Notes: a model not told the origin generated them from the sequence alone. A DNA stretch of 64,000 nucleotides from a bacterium (GCA_030432695.1 JAUILN010000007.1:434001-498000), one strand, 5' to 3'. Positions 1 to 8,697 are shown, counted from the stretch's first letter. Program-made: numbers and translations.

Positions 1-896
1 CTCATCGCCTCGAGCATCGACAGGCCGAAGCTTTCCGTCTCCGACGCCGACAGGAACAGGTCGGCGTCGGCGAGCAGGCGTTCGAGGTCCTCCGGCGGTC
101 GGTTGCCGAGCGACTCCACTCGGTCGGTGACCCCGAGGTCGCTGGCGACCGCCAGGGCGTGCTCGCGATCGGGCCCGTCGCCGACCAGGATCAGCCGTGC
201 CGGCAGCGTCCGAGCGATCTCCGCGAATGCCCGGACCACGTCGGCGACCCGCTTCACCGGCCGCAGGTTGCTGCAGTGCACGATGCGCCGCTCCTCCTCG
301 CCACGGTCGTAGAACCGGCCGGCGGTGCCCGGCTTGAAGCGCTGGGTGTCGACGAAGTTCGGGATCACCTCGATCGGTGAACGGACGCCGAACATCAGCG
401 TGGTCTCGTCGGCCAGGTAGCGACTCACCGCGGTCACTGCGGCGGACTGCTGCAGGGCGAAGCGGGTCGGCCGCATGTAGGCCCGGTCGGCACCCACCAC
501 GGTGATGTCGGTGCCGTGCAGCGTGGTGACGAACCGCAACGGCTGCTGGCTCATCGACTTGGCCAGGAACGCGCTCACCGCGTGGGGGATCGCGTAGTGG
601 ACGTGGAAGACGTCGATCCGCGCCTCCTCCTGCACCTCGAGCATCCGCGTCGCCAACGCGAGGTCGTACGGCGGGAAGCGGAACAGCGGGTAGGCCGAGA
701 CCTGCACGTTGTGGTAGCGCAGACCGGGGACCGGACGCCCCAGGCGGGCCGGCCGGTCATAGCTCAGCAGGTGGACCTCGTGGCCCTGACGGGCGGCTTC
801 CAACGCGACCTCGGTGGCGACCACGCCGCTGCCGCCGACGGTGGGGTAGCAGACGACTCCGATGCGCAGACGATCGCCGGAAAGGTCCTCGGGCAT
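1..896 (-). CDS. bshA: BshA, N-acetyl-glucosaminyl L-malate synthase (3' part outside window)
   Basis: GT4 glycosyltransferase that joins GlcNAc from UDP-GlcNAc to L-malate, the first step of bacillithiol synthesis, in the cytosol. The ATG is at 896 and the frame stays open for 298 codons to the window edge; the family is about 375-380 residues, so the last fifth is missing. Residues 13-31 carry the BshA N-terminal signature GVVCYPTVGGSGVVATEVA, followed by LHGTDITVVG near residue 120, NFVD, and the GT4 ESFGLSMLEAM motif at the truncated end. It lies 54 bp after the preceding gene of the same operon, which also carries bshB and bshC, so the assignment is secure. A weak Shine-Dalgarno (TAGGAT) precedes it. 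Confidence 0.93.
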   Translation of the reverse strand, partial: MPEDLSGDRLRIGVVCYPTVGGSGVVATEVALEAARQGHEVHLLSYDRPARLGRPVPGLRYHNVQVSAYPLFRFPPYDLALATRMLEVQEEARIDVFHVHYAIPHAVSAFLAKSMSQQPLRFVTTLHGTDITVVGADRAYMRPTRFALQQSAAVTAVSRYLADETTLMFGVRSPIEVIPNFVDTQRFKPGTAGRFYDRGEEERRIVHCSNLRPVKRVADVVRAFAEIARTLPARLILVGDGPDREHALAVASDLGVTDRVESLGNRPPEDLERLLADADLFLSASETESFGLSMLEAM

Positions 897-950
897 GGGC
901 GCATCCTACGGACTCGACGCGACGGCGGCCGGTTCGAACTCGCGCGGCGA

Positions 951-1589
951 TCAGACCCGCGGCACCAGCCGCGGCAGACCGACCCGGATCCGGGCGGCAC
1001 CGTCCGGATCGAGCGTCAGGCGCCCACCGTGGTCCCCGACGAAGTCGACCAGCGACTCGGAACTGCGCCGCAGCTCCTCGAGCACCCGCGTCAGTCGGGC
1101 CGGCTCGAACGGCGCGAGTTCGATCTCCAGGCCGACCAGCTCGCCCTCGCCGCAGGCCTCGTCACCGGCCAGGATGCGCAACTCGTCGCCGGCAGCTGCG
1201 ACCCGGGTCACCAGGCTCAGCGCCCGCTCGCACAGAGAGGTGAGGTCGGCACGCGGCATCGCCGGCGTCGGCAGGTCGGCCGGCACCCGCGAGGTGATCG
1301 CCAGGGGGATCTCCAGCTGGCCGAGCACCCGGTCGAGCGCCACCGCCACCGCCAGGTGCAGGGCGATCGGCTGGGTCGAGACACTGCGGCGCAGCTCGGA
1401 CCGCAGCCCGCCGAGTGCCGCCTCCAACTCCTCGACGTCGTCGTCGAGCCGCTCCATCAGGTGTTCGGCATCACCGCCCTCACCGACCCGTCGCACTGCG
1501 TCCTGCACGTCGCGCTCGACCTTCGACAGGGTCCAGCGGAGCTGTTGTTCGAGACGATCGAAGTCGTTGTCGTCGGAGGACTCGCTCAC
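951..1589 (-). CDS. Degenerate histidine-kinase-like (GHKL-fold) protein coupled to ParA
   Basis: 212 residues, GTG start overlapping the parA stop by 4 bp (GTGA). I do not recognise a named family. The layout recalls a histidine kinase core. Residues 1-75 are charged and helical (coiled-coil/DHp-like, but with no phospho-acceptor His context). Residues 90-150 have the pattern IPLAITSRVPADLP...DLTSLCERAL where a kinase has its pre-N-box and N-box. The end, DHGGRLTLDPDGAARIRVGLP, resembles the last helix and strand of a GHKL ATPase. The N-box Asn and a clear DxGxG are absent, so it should not phosphorylate. Inference: a scaffold or regulator partner of the ParA ATPase encoded just upstream, co-expressed with the bacillithiol enzymes. 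The fold call is moderate; no function can be given. Confidence 0.75.
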   Translation of the reverse strand: MSESSDDNDFDRLEQQLRWTLSKVERDVQDAVRRVGEGGDAEHLMERLDDDVEELEAALGGLRSELRRSVSTQPIALHLAVAVALDRVLGQLEIPLAITSRVPADLPTPAMPRADLTSLCERALSLVTRVAAAGDELRILAGDEACGEGELVGLEIELAPFEPARLTRVLEELRRSSESLVDFVGDHGGRLTLDPDGAARIRVGLPRLVPRV

Positions 1590-2533
1590 GGTCCTTCTCT
1601 ATCGACCGTCCGGCCCTCCGGACCGGAGCCGGTCTCGGCCGGACCAGCTGCACCAGGCTCATCGGCCTCGGGCTCGTCGGCCTCGGGCTCTTCGACCTCC
1701 TCCGACTCGTCCCACAGCAGATCGTCGAGACCGGCGACCCGCCGCAACTCGTCGACCGCCACCGGCTCCCCGTGCCGCTCCAGGAACTCCGCGGCGAACT
1801 CCCAGTAGTCGCGGGCGCCGTTCGACTCCGGCGCGTGGTCGAAGATCGTCGCGCCGAAGCTCGGCGCCTCGGCGAGCTTGACGTTGTTGCGGATCATCGT
1901 CTGCGCCAGCCGGTCGCCGAAGTACTGCTCGATGTTGTCGAGCACCTCGCCGGTCAGTCGGGTGCGCAGGTCGACCATGCACGGCAACACGCAGCCGATC
2001 TTCAGCTCGGTGTTCAGCCGGCGCGTCACCAGCTCGATCACCTCGGTGAGCTTGGCCATGCCCTGCAGCGAGAAGTACTCGGTCTGCATCGGGATCAGCA
2101 CCTCGTGGGCCGCCACCAGCGCGTTGGCGGACAGCACGCCGAGCGCCGGCGGGCAGTCTATCAGCACGTAATCGGGACGCTGCGCCGCATCGAGCGCGTC
2201 GAACGCCTCGCGCAGGATCGTCTCGCGGCCGATGCGGTTGGCGAGCACCTGCTCGACCCCACCGAGCGAGGTGTCGGCCGGCACCACGCTGAGACCGGGC
2301 GTAGAGGTCGGCTGCACCAGCTCGGCGATCGGGCGGTCCTCGACCAGCAGATGGGTCACCGATCCGCTGGCCAGGTCGGTCCGGCAGTCGACGTGCAGCG
2401 ACATGTTGGCCTGCGGGTCGAGGTCCATCAGCAGGACCTTGCGGCCGAGCCGGGCCAACGCCGCGCCGAGGCTGACCGTCGTCGTGGTCTTGCCGACGCC
2501 GCCCTTCTGGTTGATGACCGCGACGATCCTCAT
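1586..2533 (-). CDS. Soj/ParA-family ATPase inside the bacillithiol operon
   Basis: 315 residues from ATG 2533, overlapping the bshB stop by 4 bp (ATGA); an upstream extension in the same frame lacks ParA homology. The deviant Walker A KGGVGKTTTT is at residues 10-19, the Walker B DYVLIDCPPALG near 120, and the typical Soj segment TRLTGEVLDNIEQYFGDRL and NVKLAEAPSFG follow. After about residue 270 there is an extra acidic, Glu/Asp/Pro/Ala-rich tail (repeats of EPEADEP) not typical of Soj. No parB lies beside it: its neighbours are bshB upstream and the GHKL-like protein downstream. The window has a second, parB-linked parA at 38.4 kb, so this copy probably positions something else or regulates its partner. 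ATPase family certain, role unknown. Confidence 0.93.
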   Translation of the reverse strand: MRIVAVINQKGGVGKTTTTVSLGAALARLGRKVLLMDLDPQANMSLHVDCRTDLASGSVTHLLVEDRPIAELVQPTSTPGLSVVPADTSLGGVEQVLANRIGRETILREAFDALDAAQRPDYVLIDCPPALGVLSANALVAAHEVLIPMQTEYFSLQGMAKLTEVIELVTRRLNTELKIGCVLPCMVDLRTRLTGEVLDNIEQYFGDRLAQTMIRNNVKLAEAPSFGATIFDHAPESNGARDYWEFAAEFLERHGEPVAVDELRRVAGLDDLLWDESEEVEEPEADEPEADEPGAAGPAETGSGPEGRTVDREGP

Positions 2534-3264
2534 GGCAGGAGCTCCGAGATGGGGTGCAGCGCGTCGAGCGCGAACGGGCCGTCGACCCACAGCGGTTCGG
2601 CCGCGTGCCGGCCGACCAGCGTGCCGTAGTAGCGGTCGCGGATCTCCGCCCGCTCGACGTGGTCGGTGCCGCGCAGGTAGTGCGCGCGCCCTTCCGGGCC
2701 GCGGCCGATCTGCGAGGCGTAGCACTCCAGGACCTCGCGCTTGCGCTCGACGACGGTCGACACGTCGACGCAGAAGGTCGGCGTGCCGTGGTCGTTGCCG
2801 GCGTAGCGAAGCAGCAGGCGTGGCCGGTGCGGCGGCCCGAGGTCGGGGCGGTAATTCCTCAGACCGGCATGGAAGAACGCGCGGCGGCAGGCTCGTGCCA
2901 GGGCCTCATGGTCGGGGTGCGCATCGACCGGATGGGGGCCGAGCAGCAGGCCGGGGCGCATTGCGCGCAGCACGCCGACCAGCGCAGCCAGGGTGTCGGC
3001 GTCGTCGGCCAGGGCCCCGTCGGGCAGGCCCAGGTTCCGACGCAGGACCCCACCGAGCAGCTCCGCGGCCCGCGCCGCCTCCTCGGCCCGCAGCTCGGGG
3101 GTGCCGCGGCTGGCGGTCTCGCCGCGCGTGCAATCGACGATCGCGATCCTGCGGCCGAGGTCTACGAGTCGCAGCAGGAGTCCCCCCACACCGATCTCCG
3201 CATCGTCCGGGTGCGCGGCGACGACCAGCACGTCGGGCGCGGAGCCGGTCGGGTCGGAGGTCAC
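2530..3264 (-). CDS. bshB1: BshB1-type PIG-L deacetylase of bacillithiol synthesis
   Basis: Zn-dependent LmbE/PIG-L deacetylase, 244 residues, expected to remove the acetyl group from GlcNAc-malate to give GlcN-malate. The GTG start at 3264 overlaps the bshC stop (GTGA) and gives the usual N-terminus DVLVVAAHPDDAEIGVGG with the metal ligands HPDD at about residues 18-21. GPHPVDAHPDHEAL near 120 supplies the further His/Asp ligand. The phrase IVDCTRGETASRGTPELRAEEAARAAELLG is the BshB1 version of the PIG-L motif. Length matches BshB1 (about 230-240). Position between bshC and the ParA gene, in an operon with bshA, makes the bacillithiol role well supported. Confidence 0.92.
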   Translation of the reverse strand: MTSDPTGSAPDVLVVAAHPDDAEIGVGGLLLRLVDLGRRIAIVDCTRGETASRGTPELRAEEAARAAELLGGVLRRNLGLPDGALADDADTLAALVGVLRAMRPGLLLGPHPVDAHPDHEALARACRRAFFHAGLRNYRPDLGPPHRPRLLLRYAGNDHGTPTFCVDVSTVVERKREVLECYASQIGRGPEGRAHYLRGTDHVERAEIRDRYYGTLVGRHAAEPLWVDGPFALDALHPISELLP

Positions 3265-4817
3265 AGCTCGACCACCCCGTGCTGGACCGCGAACGGATCC
3301 GCCGCGTCGACCAGCACGTCGACCAACCCGCGGCCGTGCGAGACCAGGAACGGCAGCGGACCGAGGACGCGCTCCTGGCTGCGACCGCGCGGCCGCAGGT
3401 TCGCACACAGGCGGCGGATCTGCCGCAGCCCGGTGCCCTGCCGGTTCTGCCGGCTGTTGCGGATCTTCTGCTGCAGCTTGCGGAGCTCGTCGACGACCTT
3501 GCCGCGCGAGCGCTCGACCGGACCGAGCATGGCGCGGTCGGTGTCGCGCAGCGCCTCGCCCACCGCCACCAGCCGGGTCGCGATGTCGTCGACCAGATCA
3601 CCGAGCTGGCCCTCGGGACCACCTTCGCCCTCGTCGTCGAGGACGCGGGCCAGCTCCTCGGGGCCGGCGATCAGGTCGGGGATGTCCCAGCCGAAGCGGT
3701 CGAGGTGCTTGACGATCGACGGCTCGACCAGCGTCAGCGAGGCGCGCGGCACGAAGCACGGCCGCGGCACGCCGAGTAGCTTGTAGAGCGAGGACACCGC
3801 CGACAGATAGGCGAGCTCACCCGGACCGACCACGAAGCCGATCGACGGTAGTACCGCGTCCTGCCAGAGCGGCCGCACCAACACGCCCGGGCTGAGCTGC
3901 CGCGGGTTGTCGAACGGCTCCCCGTCGGTCAACGAGTGCCGCCGCCCACCCGGCGTGCACTGGAACATCAGCGTGGTTCCAGGGTCCAGGGTGACGTCGA
4001 GCCCCACGTCGCCCAGGTGCTCGGAGATCGCGCGCACCGAGTCGCGGATCTGGCCGGACTGCGCCCGCCAGCGAGGCAGCACCTCGAAGGCGCTGGCCGG
4101 GAGGTCGCGTGGCTCGATCACCAGCAGACCGTGCTCGCCGAACAGGCCGAACAGCAGGCGCGCCAGCGCGGTGCCGAAGGTCTCGTCCGGATGTCCCGGC
4201 GCGAACAGACCGAGCACGTCGTCGCGGAACTCGGTGCGGGGCAGAAGGTCGATGGCGGCAGCCAGGGTCCGCTCGAGGCCCCGACCGATCGCCAGCTCGC
4301 GCATCGGCTCGCCCCCGTGCTCGACGTCGACCCGGAACCGCTGCAGGTCCTGGTTCGGGTTGACCAGGAACGCGCGATTGACCTCGTCGAAGTCGTGGTC
4401 GTCGCTGTGGTTCCAGAACACCGGCACGACCTTGGGCGCGCCGGGCCGCGCCGACAGCTCGCGTGCCAGACGGATCGCGGTGGCGGCCTTGTGCAGGGTG
4501 TAGAGCGGCCCGCCGAACAGTCCGGGCTGTTGGCCGGTCACCACCACGCGGGCGCTGCCCGAGGCGATCGCGCGCGCGTTCTCCAGCACCGCCGCCGGAG
4601 CGCCATGGCGACGCGCGTATGCCTCGAGCGAGGCGCCGAGTTCGGCGGGGTCGACCAGCCGTCGCGCGTCGCTGGGCGCGCGCCGCAGCAGGTCGTCGGG
4701 ATCGGTCGGGCGCGCTCCGAGCACCTGCTGGATGTCGGGATCGTCCTCGAGGTAGCGGAGGTGGAACTCGGAGGTCCCGAGCCGGCGGAACGGCAGGTGA
4801 CGGATGCGGCTCTTCAC
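3261..4817 (-). CDS. bshC: BshC, putative cysteine ligase of bacillithiol synthesis
   Basis: 518 residues; family usually about 540. It is thought to add L-cysteine to GlcN-malate to complete bacillithiol. The GTG start at 4817 (KSRIRHLPF) overlaps the pyrF stop by 4 bp. Family hallmarks are visible: VVVTGQQPGLFGGPLYTLHKAATAIRL near residues 95-120, the nucleotide-binding-like segment VPVFWNHSDDHDFDEVN, PSIGFVVGPGELAYLSAVSSLYKLLGV in the middle, and a helical C-terminal coiled-coil region (RKLQQKIRNSRQ). With bshA and bshB in the same operon the pathway is complete. Cytosolic. Confidence 0.93.
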   Translation of the reverse strand: MKSRIRHLPFRRLGTSEFHLRYLEDDPDIQQVLGARPTDPDDLLRRAPSDARRLVDPAELGASLEAYARRHGAPAAVLENARAIASGSARVVVTGQQPGLFGGPLYTLHKAATAIRLARELSARPGAPKVVPVFWNHSDDHDFDEVNRAFLVNPNQDLQRFRVDVEHGGEPMRELAIGRGLERTLAAAIDLLPRTEFRDDVLGLFAPGHPDETFGTALARLLFGLFGEHGLLVIEPRDLPASAFEVLPRWRAQSGQIRDSVRAISEHLGDVGLDVTLDPGTTLMFQCTPGGRRHSLTDGEPFDNPRQLSPGVLVRPLWQDAVLPSIGFVVGPGELAYLSAVSSLYKLLGVPRPCFVPRASLTLVEPSIVKHLDRFGWDIPDLIAGPEELARVLDDEGEGGPEGQLGDLVDDIATRLVAVGEALRDTDRAMLGPVERSRGKVVDELRKLQQKIRNSRQNRQGTGLRQIRRLCANLRPRGRSQERVLGPLPFLVSHGRGLVDVLVDAADPFAVQHGVVEL

Positions 4818-5698
4818 GGGCTGACGGTCCCTCCCTGGACATTGGCGGCGACGACCCGCCGCAGGTCGGCAGCGAAAGTGCGTGCGGCCTCGCCGACGCG
4901 CTCCCGCCAATCGCTCGCGTCCGGCTCGAAGCACTGCAGGATGCCGCGGCTCTGGTTGACGAGCCCGCCGAGGCCCCGGCCGTCGAACGCCGCAGCACAG
5001 TCCTCGATCCGGCCGCCCTGCGCACCGACTCCGGGGATCAGCAGCACCGCGCGCGGCATCAGGCCACGCAGCCGGGCGAGTTCGGCCGGACGGGTGGCGC
5101 CGACGACCGCCCCCACGTGGCTGAAGCCACCGGTCGACGAGGTCTCCTCGCCCCACCGGTCGACGGCGCGTGCCACCCGCTCGGCGACCGTCTCGCCGCC
5201 CGGCAGGGCCAGCGACTGGATCGTGTCGGCGCCGGGGTTGCTGGTGCGGACCAGGACGAACAGGCCCCGGCCCTCGTCGCGACAACGGTCGAGGAACGGC
5301 CGTAGCGAGTCGCCGCCGAGGTACGGGCTGACGGTCAACGCGTCGCAGTGGCGGTAGTGGGCCTCGGCGTAGGCCTCGGCGGTGCTGCCGATGTCGCCTC
5401 GCTTGACGTCGCCGACCACCAGGAGGCCAGCGTCGCGGGCGATCCGACAGGTCGCCTCCCAGGCCCGGTAGCCCTGCCAGCCGAGTGCCTCGAAGAACGC
5501 GATGTTCGGCTTCACCGCCGGGACGTGCGCGGCGATCCGCGGCACCACGGCCTCGACGAAGGCAAGGATCCGTTCTGCCGCGTCGGCACCGGGAAGGTCG
5601 ACCGGAAGCCGGTCGGGGCGTGGGTCGATTCCCACACATGCAGGCGCTGCGCCGGCGGCGATGCGCTGCTCGAGCCGCTCCACGAAGCTGTCCGACAT
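4814..5698 (-). CDS. pyrF: Orotidine 5'-phosphate decarboxylase (type 2)
   Basis: Converts OMP to UMP, the last step of de novo pyrimidine synthesis. 294 residues from ATG 5698 (MSDSFVERL). The catalytic Asp/Lys network is seen as VKPNIAFFEALG (near residue 73) and GDVKRGDIGSTAEAYA (near 105), typical of the longer type-2 enzymes also found in actinobacteria and planctomycetes. GVGAQGGRIED is the phosphate-binding loop. First gene of the bacillithiol operon; its stop is fused to the bshC start. UMP feeds UDP-GlcNAc, the BshA substrate, which may be why they travel together (inference). Confidence 0.93.
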   Translation of the reverse strand: MSDSFVERLEQRIAAGAAPACVGIDPRPDRLPVDLPGADAAERILAFVEAVVPRIAAHVPAVKPNIAFFEALGWQGYRAWEATCRIARDAGLLVVGDVKRGDIGSTAEAYAEAHYRHCDALTVSPYLGGDSLRPFLDRCRDEGRGLFVLVRTSNPGADTIQSLALPGGETVAERVARAVDRWGEETSSTGGFSHVGAVVGATRPAELARLRGLMPRAVLLIPGVGAQGGRIEDCAAAFDGRGLGGLVNQSRGILQCFEPDASDWRERVGEAARTFAADLRRVVAANVQGGTVSP

Positions 5699-5716
5699 CG
5701 GGGAGCCGAGAGTATC

Positions 5717-5728
5717 GCCGACGTCGGC
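5717..5728. promoter_or_regulatory. 12-bp perfect palindrome in the pyrF-bsh leader
   Basis: GCCGACGTCGGC lies 19 bp upstream of the pyrF ATG, in the 173-bp divergent gap between pyrF and pntAA. It could be a regulator site or a short leader hairpin. In a GC-rich genome such palindromes arise by chance, so confidence is low. Confidence 0.25.
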
Positions 5729-5871
5729 TCGACGGAAGACATGCGCGCAACGAAGGGCCAGCGCAATCGTGGTGGAAAGCGGCTGCCTGCCACGCTTCCC
5801 TTGTTCCTCCCAAGTTGGCCGCGGCAGCTCCCGCGCGGCTCCCACCCACCCCCGACACCTCGAGGTCGCAC

Positions 5872-6996
5872 ATGCCACTGGTGTTCGTGCCCAAGGAAAC
5901 GGAACCGGACGAGCGCCGCGTCGCGGCGACTCCGGAGACCGTCAAGACGTTCCGCAAGCTCGGTCTGGAAGTCACCGTGGAGGCCGGCGCCGGATTCGCC
6001 GCCGGATTCCGCGACGCGGAATTCGAGGAGGCCGGCGCCTCGATCGGCGACGCCTGGAACAACGCCGACATGGTCTTGGCAGTGCGCACCCCGCGGCCCG
6101 AGCAGGCGGCCAAGATGAAGGCCGGGGCGTTGCTCGCCTCGAGCCTGGTGCCGGCACTGCAGGCCGACGACGTGCGCGGCCTGCGCGACGCGAAGGTCAC
6201 CTCGTTCGGCATGGAGCTGGTGCCGCGGATCACGCGCGCCCAGAAGATGGACGTGCTGTCGAGCCAGGCGACCTGTGCCGGCTACCAGGCGGTGCTGCTG
6301 GCGGCCTCCGAGCTGCCGGGCTTCTTCCCGATGCTGATGACCGCGGCCGGCACCATCCGCCCGGCCAAGGCGTTCATCCTCGGCGCGGGCGTCGCGGGCC
6401 TGCAGGCGATCGCGATGGCCAAGCGCCTCGGTGCGGCGGTCGAGGCCAATGACGTGCGGCCCGCGGTGAAGGAGCAGGTCGAGAGCCTCGGCGCGAAGTT
6501 CGTCGACACCGGCACGCCGCCCGAGGCGGAGACCGCTGGCGGCTATGCCAAGGAGGCGACGCAGGAGTACCTCGACAACCAACGGGCGATCCTGACCAAG
6601 CACGTCGCCGAGGCCAACGTGGTGATCACGACCGCATTGATCCCGGGCCGCAAGGCGCCGGTGATCGTGACCGCCGAGATGGTCAAGGGCATGCGCCCGG
6701 GTTCGGTGATCGTCGATCTCGCCGCACCCAACGGCGGCAACGTCGAAGGCACGGTTCCCGGCGAGATCGCCGAGGTGAACGGCGTGCGCATCATCGGCTA
6801 CACCGACCTGCCGTCCCGTAAGGCTGCGGACGCCAGTCGCATGTGGGCCCGCAACGTCCAGGCGTTCATCGAGCCGATGGTGAAGGAGGGCAAGCTCGAG
6901 CCCGACTTCGAGGACGAGGTGATCGCCGCGACCTGCGTCACCAAGGGTGGCGAAGTCGTCCACGCCGGAGCCAAGGAAGCAATCGGAGCCAACTGA
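5872..6996 (+). CDS. pntAA: NAD(P) transhydrogenase alpha subunit 1 (NAD-binding domain I)
   Basis: Soluble, NAD(H)-binding subunit of the proton-translocating transhydrogenase, which uses the proton gradient to make NADPH from NADH. 374 residues, ATG 5872. N-terminal KETEPDERRVAATPETV is the alanine dehydrogenase/PNT signature; AFILGAGVAGLQAIAMAKRLGA (near residue 165) is the Rossmann glycine loop. The length matches the split type (Rhodospirillum style), in which the membrane part is a separate gene. Its TGA overlaps the next start by one base (TGATG). NADPH supply fits the bacillithiol operon transcribed divergently from the same gap (inference). Confidence 0.95.
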   Translation: MPLVFVPKETEPDERRVAATPETVKTFRKLGLEVTVEAGAGFAAGFRDAEFEEAGASIGDAWNNADMVLAVRTPRPEQAAKMKAGALLASSLVPALQADDVRGLRDAKVTSFGMELVPRITRAQKMDVLSSQATCAGYQAVLLAASELPGFFPMLMTAAGTIRPAKAFILGAGVAGLQAIAMAKRLGAAVEANDVRPAVKEQVESLGAKFVDTGTPPEAETAGGYAKEATQEYLDNQRAILTKHVAEANVVITTALIPGRKAPVIVTAEMVKGMRPGSVIVDLAAPNGGNVEGTVPGEIAEVNGVRIIGYTDLPSRKAADASRMWARNVQAFIEPMVKEGKLEPDFEDEVIAATCVTKGGEVVHAGAKEAIGAN

Positions 6997-7283
6997 TGGA
7001 TCCCGCAACCCTGCTGTTCATCTTCGTGCTCGCGGCCTTCGTCGGCTTCGAGATCATCACCAAGGTCCCGCCGACGCTGCATACCCCGCTGATGTCCGGC
7101 TCGAACGCGATCTCCGGAATCGCGATCGTGGGGGCCGTTCTCGCACTGCAGTCCTCGTTCCCGACGATCGCGCAGATCCTCGGCTTCGTCGCCGTGGTGT
7201 TCGCGACCGTCAACGTGGTCGGCGGCTTCCTGGTCACCGACCGGATGCTCGCGATGTTCGGCAGCAAGAAGAAGAAGGGCTGA
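6996..7283 (+). CDS. pntAB: NAD(P) transhydrogenase alpha subunit 2 (membrane)
   Basis: 95 residues, ATG overlapping the pntAA stop. Three hydrophobic helices (about residues 4-22, 38-58 and 62-82) and the conserved KVPPTLHTPLMSGSNAISG segment, found in PntAB and in the matching part of E. coli PntA, identify it. It forms part of the proton channel with PntB. It ends in a basic KKKKG tail, consistent with a cytoplasmic C-terminus. Confidence 0.93.
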   Translation: MDPATLLFIFVLAAFVGFEIITKVPPTLHTPLMSGSNAISGIAIVGAVLALQSSFPTIAQILGFVAVVFATVNVVGGFLVTDRMLAMFGSKKKKG

Positions 7284-7289
7284 TCCGCG

Positions 7290-8681
7290 ATGCACCTCGA
7301 AATCTACTTCTACATCGCCGCCTCGATCCTCTTCATCCTCGGCATCAAGGGTCTCGCGCGGGTCAAGACCGCGCGACGAGGCAATGGCATTGCCTCGCTC
7401 GGCATGCTGGTGGCGATCCTCGGCGTGCTGATCGAAGCCAAGCTGCTGAACTGGCCGCTGCTGCTGACCGGCCTCGTGGTGGGCACGGCCATCGGGGTCC
7501 TGCTCGCCAAGCGGGTCGCCATGACGGCCATGCCGGAACTGGTCGCCGCCTTCAACGGTCTCGGCGGTGGGGCTTCGGCGCTCGTCGCGATCGCGGTCCT
7601 GTTCGGCATTCCTGCCGAGATGTCGCTCAGCGACTACGGAGCGATGCAGGCGATCAGCCTGCCCGCCGGCATCCTCATCGGCACCGCGACGCTCACCGGC
7701 AGCGCGGTCGCGTACATGAAACTCGGCGGCAAGAACGTCGCGCACCCGGTCAAGGGTCCGACCCGCAACCTGGTGCACGCGGCGATCGTCCTGGCGATCA
7801 TCGGTTGCTCGGCCTGGATGGCGATGAGCAGCGGCAGCGCGTCCGCCATCATCGCCATGCTGCTGGTCCTGGCGCTCTCCGCGGTCGCCGGCGTGTTCCT
7901 GGTCACCCCGATCGGCGGCGCGGACATGCCGGTGGTCGTGGCGCTGCTGAACTCGCTGTCGGGCATCGCCGCCTCGGCGAGCGGCTTCGTGGTGAGCAAC
8001 CAGCTGCTGATCGTCGCGGGTGCGCTGGTCGGCGCGTCGGGCCTGATCCTGACGCAGATCATGTGCAAGGCGATGAACCGCTCGCTCGGCAACGTGCTGA
8101 TCGGCGGGGTCGGTGACGACAACGTCGCCGAGGACGCCCGCGACTACACCAACATCAAGTCGACCTCCGGCGAGGAGGTGGCGATGCTGCTGGATGGCGC
8201 CACGAGCTGCATCATCGTGCCGGGCTACGGCCTCGCGGTGGCGCAGGCCCAGCACACGTGTGCGGAACTGGCCAAGGAGCTGCAGAAGCGCGACGTGCAG
8301 GTCCGTTACGCGATCCACCCGGTCGCGGGCCGCATGCCCGGGCACATGAACGTGCTCCTGGCGGAAGCCGACGTGCCGTACGAGGAACTCTGGGAGATGG
8401 ACAAGATCAACCCGGACTTCCAGAACACCGACGTCGTGATCATCGTCGGCGCCAACGACGTGGTGAACCCGCTGGCCCGCGAGCCGCAGGGCAGCCCGAT
8501 CTCCGGCATGCCGATCCTCGACGTCGACTACGCACAGACCGTGGTGATGATCAAGCGGTCGCTCTCGCCGGGCTATGCGGGCATCAAGAACCCGCTGTTC
8601 GAGAACGACAACACGCTGATGCTCTTCGCCGACGCCAAGGAAGCCCTGCAGAGCATCGTCGACGAGGTGAAGGACCTCTGA
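7290..8681 (+). CDS. pntB: NAD(P) transhydrogenase beta subunit
   Basis: 463 residues, 6 bp after pntAB. The first 260 residues are hydrophobic helices of the proton channel (domain II), including NGLGGGASALVAIAVL and a conserved SGSASAIIAML helix. The C-terminal 180 residues are the NADP-binding domain III: IIVPGYGLAVAQAQH, AIHPVAGRMPGHMNVLLAEA and GANDVVNPLA are all present. Completes the three-gene transhydrogenase operon; no further gene follows on this strand. Confidence 0.95.
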   Translation: MHLEIYFYIAASILFILGIKGLARVKTARRGNGIASLGMLVAILGVLIEAKLLNWPLLLTGLVVGTAIGVLLAKRVAMTAMPELVAAFNGLGGGASALVAIAVLFGIPAEMSLSDYGAMQAISLPAGILIGTATLTGSAVAYMKLGGKNVAHPVKGPTRNLVHAAIVLAIIGCSAWMAMSSGSASAIIAMLLVLALSAVAGVFLVTPIGGADMPVVVALLNSLSGIAASASGFVVSNQLLIVAGALVGASGLILTQIMCKAMNRSLGNVLIGGVGDDNVAEDARDYTNIKSTSGEEVAMLLDGATSCIIVPGYGLAVAQAQHTCAELAKELQKRDVQVRYAIHPVAGRMPGHMNVLLAEADVPYEELWEMDKINPDFQNTDVVIIVGANDVVNPLAREPQGSPISGMPILDVDYAQTVVMIKRSLSPGYAGIKNPLFENDNTLMLFADAKEALQSIVDEVKDL

Positions 8682-8697
8682 CCCATCACTTCCGGGA

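Noticed and set aside
516..2629. Long rightward open frames opposite the parA/GHKL genes
   Set aside because: They are antisense frames produced by high GC content. The leftward frames show clear ParA motifs and 4-bp overlaps, and the rightward ones are low-complexity Arg/Gln/His.
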